Origin: JACRBE01 sp964429005
Lineage (GTDB): Bacteria; Chlamydiota; Chlamydiia; Chlamydiales; JACRBE01
Reading direction: 5' to 3'
Assembly (NCBI GenBank): GCA_964429005.1
Contig: CAYSAJ010000002.1
Location: 1 to 64,000 of the forward strand
Length of the DNA stretch: 64,000 nt
Part shown: piece by piece, positions 54,681 to 61,967 of the stretch
Numbering within the stretch: the first letter of the stretch is position 1
Layout: the number at the start of each line of letters is the position of its first letter
Program-made: the position numbers and the translations under genes
The notes under the pieces: generated by a model
Databases searched by the model: none
What the model saw: only the letters and a program-made list of their open reading frames with translations
Told to the model about the DNA's origin: nothing

Positions 54681-55629
54681 TATTCGTTAAAAAGGGAGCT
54701 AGGCGAGCCACAAAATAGTCGTCATGTAAAATGGCTTCTACCATATCTACTTTGTGAGCAAGACCTCTTTTCAATAAAAGCTCCATAGAAACTTCTTCTC
54801 CAGTAGAGACGTCTACTCCATATACAATGTTTTTGTCAGAATTTTTTTCCGTATTGATGTTATCATCAAAGAAAAAGGAAATAGTATCTCTATCTGAGAA
54901 GTTTAATGGGAACATTTTTCCATAACTTCCTTTTTCTTGATGGGCAGCCCAATACAAGTAGTCATCTTTAATCCACAGAAATTTATGAGATTTGATGTGA
55001 GCATAAATTTCAGAAGGGGAGATGATTTCTTTATCACCTGTTACAAGCTTACCTTCTTTGAAATGGATAAGAGGGATATACAGATCTTTGGTTTTAGCAA
55101 GCTGACTAGATAGGATGGTGTAATCATTGCCAAAAGATCTAAACACCACGCTATAAGAAATTTGGGATCCTTCAAGCCTATCCAAAAGCTTGTAGAATGA
55201 GGGAAATGGGTCATCGGGATTTTTTTCTAATTTCATTATAGCTTTTTCTTTTGTAGCTAGGCATTTCCAGTAGAGGCTTGGAGATCTATGTTTTAGGTCT
55301 GTCCAAAAATTTTTTAAAGCTTCTTTTCTTTTTTGGCTGATACCCGGTTCGTTTCTAGATCCTGGAACTACTAAATGGTATATGTAAGTGTAATAATCCA
55401 TCAGAGGGTAGCTTTCATCCCATTGGCAGAGTGTGGATTGAGCAAACGAAGAATCCAAACTGCTCTCAAGGCCTTTATCTTGGGCATTATCTGTGCCGAG
55501 TATAGTTCGATTTACATCTAGATATACAATAACATGTTGAGGAGTTGGGGATGCAAAACAAGAAGTAAAAGAAGAAATAAGAACTATTAGGCAGGACATT
55601 GCAAACTTTTTAGAAATACACTCAGCCAT
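54670..55629 (-). CDS. secreted HAD-like protein
   Basis: A 319-residue protein with a signal peptide (MAECISKKFAMSCLIVLISSFTSCFA) when started at ATG 55629; the frame is open ten codons further. The mature part has HAD-superfamily motifs: VIVYLDVNRTIL as motif I with Asn in the second acidic place (D-x-N-x-T), VVFRSFGND as a possible motif II, and ISFFFDDNI as motif IV with paired Asp. HAD enzymes with this first motif occur but their substrates are mostly unknown. Export suggests action in the periplasm, inclusion or host cell. It is convergent with the pseudopilin gene. Confidence 0.65.
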   Translation of the reverse strand: MAECISKKFAMSCLIVLISSFTSCFASPTPQHVIVYLDVNRTILGTDNAQDKGLESSLDSSFAQSTLCQWDESYPLMDYYTYIYHLVVPGSRNEPGISQKRKEALKNFWTDLKHRSPSLYWKCLATKEKAIMKLEKNPDDPFPSFYKLLDRLEGSQISYSVVFRSFGNDYTILSSQLAKTKDLYIPLIHFKEGKLVTGDKEIISPSEIYAHIKSHKFLWIKDDYLYWAAHQEKGSYGKMFPLNFSDRDTISFFFDDNINTEKNSDKNIVYGVDVSTGEEVSMELLLKRGLAHKVDMVEAILHDDYFVARLAPFLTNTTP

Positions 55630-55743
55630 AGTAATCGTTAAATAATAAATTAAAAACAAATAACCAATTAATTTACCTTAATTAAAAGGAGTGAAAAATA
55701 AGCAGTATAATGTTAAAATATACCAAATTTACTTAAATTTGTT

Positions 55744-56166
55744 ATGGACAGATTAACTTCTACTAATGATTACAAAATAGCTTTTGCAGAATCATGTCAA
55801 AATTTAGGCAAAGACATCATATATCTTCAATCAAATCTCCGACATTATAAAGCTTATAAAAATGAGGTAGAGGTTTTTTGTTGTAGTTTATCAACAGAGG
55901 ATCCTCTCCTAGCAGAACTGAGCGAAAAGTTTTCAGAGGAAAAAGAATCAATAGCAGAAGCCTTTGAAAAAATAAAAGCTACATACGCTCTTTTATATGA
56001 TGCATTTCAAAGCCTAGAAGAAACGCCTTCTGTCGCAAAGGCTGTGTCAAAAAAGAAGGGAGTGGCGTTGTTGGAATCAGATACAATCTCTTTCTCATAT
56101 CAAGAAATCGCAAAAAAGGAATTTTCATCATTGAGAGCTTTGTACAATACCTTACTTCGCGAATAA
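55744..56166 (+). CDS. small helical protein of unknown function
   Basis: A 140-residue, mostly helical and acidic protein with several heptad-like stretches (LAELSEKFSEEKESIAEAFEKI). No signal peptide or membrane segment. It follows an AT-rich spacer that separates it from the divergent HAD-like gene and precedes the monooxygenase by 70 bases. Size and helical content would suit a chaperone or structural partner, but nothing proves a role. Confidence 0.55.
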   Translation: MDRLTSTNDYKIAFAESCQNLGKDIIYLQSNLRHYKAYKNEVEVFCCSLSTEDPLLAELSEKFSEEKESIAEAFEKIKATYALLYDAFQSLEETPSVAKAVSKKKGVALLESDTISFSYQEIAKKEFSSLRALYNTLLRE

Positions 56167-56236
56167 GAATTTTTTCTTTACCAAAAATTCAATGAATTCT
56201 ACGTTAAGGTCATATAGATTCTGAATTTAAAGTATT

Positions 56237-57832
56237 ATGTCGATATTAATTGTAGGTGCCGGACCTACAGGATTATTTGCTGGAATTGAACTTCTGAGGC
56301 GAGGGATCCCTTGTCGGCTTGTTGACAAAGAGGTGGCTCCTTTAGAACATTCAAGAGCTGTTGCCATTCAAGCTAGAACGCTAGAAATCTTTGAGGAAGT
56401 GGGACTTTTAGACGATTTTTTGCATGTAGGGAAAAAAATCCATGGGCTCCAGGCAATTTTTTCGAATGATCGTCATAGGCGTATAGATTTTGGCAATATA
56501 CCATCACGCTATCCATTCATATTAAGTGTAGATCAATCAGAAACAGAAAAAATCCTGACAAAAGCTTTTAAAGAGCTCGGTGGTACCATCGAAAGAGAAA
56601 TGGAACTTCTCCATTTCCATCCTCAAGAGAAAGGCATAAAAGCAATATTACTAAATCACAAAACAAGTCATGAGGAAACAGTAGTTGCCTCATATCTTCT
56701 CGCAGCAGATGGGGCGCATAGCACGATTCGGAAGCAATTTAATTTGCGATTTGAAGGGAGATCACTGCCTCAGACTTTTTCTTTAGCTGATGCAAAAATT
56801 GATTGGAAGTATCCTCACGACAGCGCGTTAAGTTTCTTAACTTCTCCACGTCCATTTGTTGCTTTTCCCCTTAAAGAAAGTCGCATGTGGAGACTGGTAT
56901 TTTTATTAGATCGATGCCAAGATCCTAAAAAAATTTCGAGGAGATCTGTTGAAAGGAACCATGGTCAAATCACAACATTAGAAAATCCCTCAAAAGAAGA
57001 AATCGAAAAATTGATCCATGACTTTGCAGATCCGCATAGCATGGTGGAAGAAACAAGCTGGACTGCTAATTTCCATGTGAATAGTCGTTTGACTCCCGCT
57101 TATAGAGTGGGGTCTGTGTTTTTGATGGGAGATGCAGCCCACATTCATAGCCCGGTTGGGGGTCAAGGGATGAATACAGGAATTCAGGACGCCTATAATT
57201 TAATTTGGAAACTAGATCTTGTAAGATCCAAAAAAATTGGGGAAAGAATTTTAGATTCCTATCATATTGAAAGGCATGCTGTTGCTAAGAATCTTCTCAA
57301 AGCCACCGAAGGTGCATCAAAGATGATGTTATTCTCATCTGCTCTACTGCGTTGGTTACGAAATCGGATTTTGTGCAGTATCATGTCTTTTAAAGAAGTT
57401 ACGGTCAAAATGGCGCAGCTTATTTCAGAAGTTGCAATTCACTATGAGTCTAGCCCCTGGATTTCGAGAAATCATCCTTTTGATGAAGGTCCAAAAGCAG
57501 GATATAGGGCGCCAGATATTTGTTTATCGAAAGTAGACAATCAGTGGCTCTCAGATCTTTGGAAAAACACACTCTGTTATAATCTTCTTATTTTCGAAGA
57601 AGCCCCTTCAAATCAAACTCAAGTTGAATTAACAAAATATCTGTCACAGCATGCTGACTTGATACGAATTCATCATATTTTGTTTGAATCAGCAGCTTCG
57701 GCATATCCTAAAGATAGTATTTATCTTATTCGTCCTGATGGATATATAGCTTTTGTTGGAAATCTTACACAGATCAAAAAACTAAGCTTGTTAATTGCTT
57801 CATGGAGAAATGGGTTCACAACATCCCTTTAA
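56237..57832 (+). CDS. FAD-dependent monooxygenase, PheA/TfdB type
   Basis: A 531-residue class A flavoprotein hydroxylase. ILIVGAGPTGLFAGIEL at the N-terminus is the FAD Rossmann motif, LLAADGAHSTIRKQF the DG motif, and GSVFLMGDAAHIHSPVGGQ with GMNTGIQDAYNLIWKL the GD motif. The C-terminal ~100 residues form the thioredoxin-like tail of this subgroup. Such enzymes hydroxylate aromatic or polyketide substrates with NAD(P)H and oxygen. No partner catabolic genes are near, so the substrate is open. Its presence in an obligate intracellular bacterium is unexpected and suggests acquisition. Confidence 0.88.
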   Translation: MSILIVGAGPTGLFAGIELLRRGIPCRLVDKEVAPLEHSRAVAIQARTLEIFEEVGLLDDFLHVGKKIHGLQAIFSNDRHRRIDFGNIPSRYPFILSVDQSETEKILTKAFKELGGTIEREMELLHFHPQEKGIKAILLNHKTSHEETVVASYLLAADGAHSTIRKQFNLRFEGRSLPQTFSLADAKIDWKYPHDSALSFLTSPRPFVAFPLKESRMWRLVFLLDRCQDPKKISRRSVERNHGQITTLENPSKEEIEKLIHDFADPHSMVEETSWTANFHVNSRLTPAYRVGSVFLMGDAAHIHSPVGGQGMNTGIQDAYNLIWKLDLVRSKKIGERILDSYHIERHAVAKNLLKATEGASKMMLFSSALLRWLRNRILCSIMSFKEVTVKMAQLISEVAIHYESSPWISRNHPFDEGPKAGYRAPDICLSKVDNQWLSDLWKNTLCYNLLIFEEAPSNQTQVELTKYLSQHADLIRIHHILFESAASAYPKDSIYLIRPDGYIAFVGNLTQIKKLSLLIASWRNGFTTSL

Positions 57833-57923
57833 AAAATTCTTTTTCTTTTGATGTAGTGCTCTCCCTTTTGTGATAAATCGAATTCGATTACAATACTTTA
57901 TTTTCTTACGAAAGAGGAAAAGT

Positions 57924-60500
57924 ATGAAGGTGTTAAAAACTTTTTTGGTTTGTGCAGCACTTTGCGTCTCTATGATTGGAGAGGCCAAAGAACTAAGGAA
58001 ACGTCAACCTGAATGGACTCCACAAGTGCTTGAAGCTTACCCTAGTGGAAGCCCTGCTCTTGTGATTTTTTATGCAGAAAATGAGAAAGGAGAAAATGCT
58101 CCTACTAAGCAAATGAGGCTTGACCAAGCAGGGGCTATTATTGAAGAAACAGACCTCGTGGTTGTATCTGCGGACTCCGAAGGGTACAAAATTTGGAAAA
58201 ATCAAATCGTCCCTGATGGGTTAGCCGTAACTTTATATGAAAATAAATCGGTTAAAGAAATTAAAGAATTTTCTGCGGGAGTTCCTACTGGGGAGTGGAA
58301 AGCCTATTATCCTTCAGGTCAAGTTAGAGTAGTAGAGCACTATGTAGATGGTGTCAAATCTGGGGAATTTATTGCCTATTATGAAAGTGGAAAAAAACAT
58401 GAAGTCGCTCATTTTGAAAAGGGTAAAATTCAAGGGGATCTACTTATTTACTTTGAGAATGGGAACCTTTCTCAAAACATCCCTCATCAAAATGGGGAGC
58501 CTTTTGGTATCTCTAAGGAGTGGTACGATTCAGGCGTTTTGAAAGCTGAAAAACAGTTCATTCAAGGCAAACTTCACTCCACACAGGAGAGAGCTGCAGT
58601 TGTCGAGTATGATCAAAATCGCTCTTTAGTTGCTTTGAAAAATTATCAAAATGGTGAGCCCTCCGGAAAATGGACTTCATATCATCCCAATGGAAAAAAA
58701 GAAATTGAGCAAGAATTTGTTCAAGGCAAGAAACATGGGAAAGAAGTTTTATATGATAAAAGTGGAAAGCTTCTTGGAGAAGGTCAGTATAACCATGGAA
58801 AAAAAGCAGGAAAACATTGGAGGAACCACCCCAATCAAAAGCTTGCTTACCAGGGGAATTTTGATCAGGAAGGCAATAGTAAGGGACTTGTGGAGGAATA
58901 CAACGACAAAGGGCAGAAGATAGCAAGCTACAAAGAGATTAATGGCAAATTTGATGGGGAGTGTCTTAGTTACTATGATGATGGCATACTCAAAGGAAAA
59001 TTTTCTTACTCTCAAGGAGAATTCGAGGGAAAACAAGAAGAATTCTTTGCTAATGGTAAAAAACTGCGCCAGGCCGAGTACAAAAACCACAAACGCCAGG
59101 GTCTTTTCAAAGAGTGGGACGCTGATGGCAATGTGGTTTTTGAAGCGAAATTTGTTGATGGGCACCCCGAAGGGCAAGTTTTAGAGCGTTATGAAGGTGG
59201 CGCTATGAAATCTTCTCAGTACTATGAAAAAGGGTTGTTAGAAGGAGAGCAAAAAGCTTGGTATCCTAATGGACACCTTCAAACCCTCGCAAATTATGCA
59301 AAAGGGCAGCTTGAAGGAAAATATAAGTCCTACAATGACAAAGGGCATCTCCAAATTGAGGCAGAATATATTGAAGGGAAGCTCAGTGGGCTTTATCAAT
59401 CCTATTATCCCAATCAACAACTCAAAGAAGAGACCTATTTTTCCTTAGGTAAAAAATCAGGTGCTTATCTTGAATACTATGAGAGTGGACAAAAAAAAAC
59501 TGAGGCGAACTTCAGAGAAGATCGTCCTGATGGCAAGCTCTTAACATGGTATGAAGATGGCTTGTTGCAGGCAGAAAAAAATTTCCGCGAAGGAATGCCT
59601 GTTGGAATTCAAACAGAATATTTTGCGTCTTCACAACAGCAAGGTGGAAAAGGAATTTTCCGTATAACCCAGTTTAATGATGAAGGAAAACTTGATGGAG
59701 AACAAAAAACATATTACCCGACAGGGTATATGCAAAGTGTTCTGAGTTATCATAACGGACTTCTTCATGGGATGAAGGCTCTTTGGAACGATAAGAATGA
59801 ACTTCAAGAAGAAGCTTGGTATGAACAAGGAAAGCTTGAAGGACGATTTTATGAAAAGGATCCTTCAGGAAGAGAGATTATTTTCTATTATCAAAATAAT
59901 AGAAAAGAAGGTCCTTATGAAATTTTCTATCCCGAAAAAGATGGGCAAAGAATCAAAGCTTTGGAAGCTATGTATGTGGCAAATCAGCTTGAGGGTGAAG
60001 TCATTGAATATGGACCTACTGGAGCCAAAATGAGTCTTTCAACGTTCAAAGCAGGACAGAGAAACGGCCCCGCAAAACTCTACAATGCTGCAGGTCAAGT
60101 TGTCATGGACTTCATCTACGAAAACGACAAACGTAACGGTCCAGCCCATCAATATTTCCCTGATGGATCTGTTCATCGCGTTTCAACCTTTGTTGATGAT
60201 AAATTAGAAGGAGAAGAAAAAGCCTTTTTTGATAATGGCAAAATGGAAAGCTATACCCTTTTCAAAGATGGCCTTCCTCACGGAGTCATGAAAACTTGGT
60301 CGCCCAATGGAATGCTTTTATTTGAAGCAGACTATGTAGGGGGTAAGCGTCATGGACAGTTCAAGAAGTACCATGAAGATGGCTCTTTAAAAGTAGAGCA
60401 ATGGTACGAAAATGATGAACTTCATGGATCAAAGCGAACATTTGATAAGGATGGAAAATTGATCGCAGAATCAATCTACGATCATGGCAAAAAAATCTAA
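57924..60500 (+). CDS. exported MORN-type (YwqK-like) repeat protein
   Basis: An 858-residue protein with signal peptide MKVLKTFLVCAALCVSMIGEA; ATG 57924 follows AGAGGAA. Almost the whole mature part is built from ~22-24-residue repeats of the pattern G-x-x-x-G-x-W/Y-x-x-Y-Y-x-x-G-x-x-x-x-x-x-x-Y, for example GEWKAYYPSGQVRVVEHYVD, roughly thirty in all. They match the MORN_2 repeats of YwqK-family proteins, often labelled antitoxins on weak grounds. They form a beta-hairpin ladder suited to binding lipid or protein. No toxin neighbour is evident. The stop overlaps the convergent glycosyltransferase gene by four bases. Confidence 0.88.
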   Translation: MKVLKTFLVCAALCVSMIGEAKELRKRQPEWTPQVLEAYPSGSPALVIFYAENEKGENAPTKQMRLDQAGAIIEETDLVVVSADSEGYKIWKNQIVPDGLAVTLYENKSVKEIKEFSAGVPTGEWKAYYPSGQVRVVEHYVDGVKSGEFIAYYESGKKHEVAHFEKGKIQGDLLIYFENGNLSQNIPHQNGEPFGISKEWYDSGVLKAEKQFIQGKLHSTQERAAVVEYDQNRSLVALKNYQNGEPSGKWTSYHPNGKKEIEQEFVQGKKHGKEVLYDKSGKLLGEGQYNHGKKAGKHWRNHPNQKLAYQGNFDQEGNSKGLVEEYNDKGQKIASYKEINGKFDGECLSYYDDGILKGKFSYSQGEFEGKQEEFFANGKKLRQAEYKNHKRQGLFKEWDADGNVVFEAKFVDGHPEGQVLERYEGGAMKSSQYYEKGLLEGEQKAWYPNGHLQTLANYAKGQLEGKYKSYNDKGHLQIEAEYIEGKLSGLYQSYYPNQQLKEETYFSLGKKSGAYLEYYESGQKKTEANFREDRPDGKLLTWYEDGLLQAEKNFREGMPVGIQTEYFASSQQQGGKGIFRITQFNDEGKLDGEQKTYYPTGYMQSVLSYHNGLLHGMKALWNDKNELQEEAWYEQGKLEGRFYEKDPSGREIIFYYQNNRKEGPYEIFYPEKDGQRIKALEAMYVANQLEGEVIEYGPTGAKMSLSTFKAGQRNGPAKLYNAAGQVVMDFIYENDKRNGPAHQYFPDGSVHRVSTFVDDKLEGEEKAFFDNGKMESYTLFKDGLPHGVMKTWSPNGMLLFEADYVGGKRHGQFKKYHEDGSLKVEQWYENDELHGSKRTFDKDGKLIAESIYDHGKKI

Positions 60501-61411
60501 AGGCGCTGATTTAAAGAAATGGTTTCAAGGCGAGGGTTGAAAAGTGAAGAACAATAATTCAAATTCGAACTCGTCTTAATAAGAAAATCACATTTAGAAA
60601 GCAAAACACAATCTACGACCGCCTCTTTACCTTGTTGATAGTAGTAAAGAGGTGGCGCATCATTCACTTTATAGTGGAGAGGTTTCCCATCCTGGGATCT
60701 GATCGCTGGGGCATATACCACTAGAGCTGGATACCTAGAGCAGATTACATCTAAAAAGTCTTGGGAGTCTGTAGCTACAAAAAGGCGAAATTGGCCTTTC
60801 TTTTGCCTTACAATCACCTCGTCTACCTTTCTGAATATTTCCTCATACGAAATCATTGTCGCTTCTGTTTGTGCGTACCCTTCGATCTTGTGAATTTTGT
60901 CAGTGCCTCTATAGTGGATACCGATTATATAGTGATCAGAAAAGTGAGCGTTGGTGAAAGCATCGACTTCGTTTTGAAGCTCATCTTTGAGATGTATATA
61001 TTTTTGAATCAGTTCATAAGCTCTATCCCGGGACATCTCAAATTCTACTTTTTTGACAAAGTTGGCCATTTTATCAGAGGATATCCGCTTTTTCGTCCGT
61101 TTGAATCCTAGCAAAACTTTTACGAGGAGGGATTTTTGATCAATCGGCTGAAAGTAGTAATTCCACCAATTTGGTCCGAGATCTTTTTCGTAATAGTGTC
61201 CTTTCTCACCAAAATCGACTTCGAAATTCTTTATTTTATTTTCCTCACAAAAATCTAAAAAACCGATCACATTCATGAAGTTATGAAAGACTCCTCCTCC
61301 GTGATCAAAAGAGGGTAGAATAAATACTTTGTCAAAATGTGTTCCATAGCCACTTGCAAAGAAAAGAATAAAAAGAAATAGAACATTACGTGGGTGGGTA
61401 AATAAAGACAT
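60497..61411 (-). CDS. NodZ/FUT8-like fucosyltransferase-type protein
   Basis: A 304-residue protein with an N-terminal signal or anchor (VLFLFILFFASGYGT). The motifs IGIHYRGTDKIHKIEGYAQ, FRLFVATDSQDFLDVI and VVDCVLLSKCDFLIKTSSNL follow the order of the NodZ / alpha-1,6-fucosyltransferase superfamily: the basic H-x-R-x-TDK loop binds GDP-fucose, and a late S/T-SS strand closes the site. The second conserved arginine of HxRRTDK is Gly here. Donor and acceptor cannot be told from sequence. The N-terminal hydrophobic segment suggests export or membrane location. It overlaps rsmD by 26 bases and is thus coupled to it. Confidence 0.72.
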   Translation of the reverse strand: MSLFTHPRNVLFLFILFFASGYGTHFDKVFILPSFDHGGGVFHNFMNVIGFLDFCEENKIKNFEVDFGEKGHYYEKDLGPNWWNYYFQPIDQKSLLVKVLLGFKRTKKRISSDKMANFVKKVEFEMSRDRAYELIQKYIHLKDELQNEVDAFTNAHFSDHYIIGIHYRGTDKIHKIEGYAQTEATMISYEEIFRKVDEVIVRQKKGQFRLFVATDSQDFLDVICSRYPALVVYAPAIRSQDGKPLHYKVNDAPPLYYYQQGKEAVVDCVLLSKCDFLIKTSSNLNYCSSLFNPRLETISLNQRL

Positions 61412-61961
61412 GGATCAATATATCTCCGATTTCTTTGGTTTTGCTATAACGGAGTCTCTGCATGGAGAGCCCTTCAATCATCGTGGTATTGTGGACATCT
61501 TCTTCAAGAAATAGAGTGGTGCCAGGTTTGATAAGAGGAGAAGAGTCGAGGAAACGTAGGGTTTTTTCTTTTAGGGATTGCATTGCATAAGGAGGATCAA
61601 GGTAAATAAATTCAAAAGAGATGTTTTGGCGTGAGAGGGTATCAAGCGCTAAAAGAGCATCTTTACCTATCACTGAGATTTCATTTTCTAGCTCTAAGCT
61701 TTTGAGGTTAGAGCAAATAGCTTCAAGAGCAAATTTGTGGCTTTCAATAAGAATTACAGGGTGGGCTCCACAACTATAGGCCTCTATGCCCATGGCACCA
61801 CTTCCAGCGAAAACATCTAAAAAAGAGCTGTTTTCTAAGGCTGAGCGATAAGAATTAAAAAAAGACTGACGTACTTTCTCAGCTGTCGGTCTAGTTTGGT
61901 CTCCTTTGGGGCCTTGGATTAAACGGCCTTTTAGAGTCCCAGAAGTAATTTTGAGTTTCAA
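61386..61961 (-). CDS. rsmD: 16S rRNA (guanine(966)-N2)-methyltransferase
   Basis: Methylates G966 of 16S rRNA. The 191-residue protein has SGTLKGRLIQGP and RPTAEKVRQSFFNSY, typical of RsmD, motif I FLDVFAGSGAMGIEAYSCGA, and motif IV LDPPYAM (D/N-PPY). The start codon is TTG at 61961, supported by protein alignment from memory (MKLKITSGTLKG). It begins just after the stop of the VWA-like gene, so the three minus-strand genes form one unit. Confidence 0.93.
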   Translation of the reverse strand: MKLKITSGTLKGRLIQGPKGDQTRPTAEKVRQSFFNSYRSALENSSFLDVFAGSGAMGIEAYSCGAHPVILIESHKFALEAICSNLKSLELENEISVIGKDALLALDTLSRQNISFEFIYLDPPYAMQSLKEKTLRFLDSSPLIKPGTTLFLEEDVHNTTMIEGLSMQRLRYSKTKEIGDILIHVFIYPPT

Positions 61962-61967
61962 CGGAGC

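Noticed and set aside
58558..59177. Long antisense frames inside the MORN-type repeat gene
   Set aside because: They arise from the periodic repeat coding; no ribosome sites or known motifs.
57924..60500. CRISPR-like periodicity in the repeat gene
   Set aside because: Repeats are at protein level with variable DNA, without identical direct repeats and spacers; no CRISPR array or cas gene was seen in the window.
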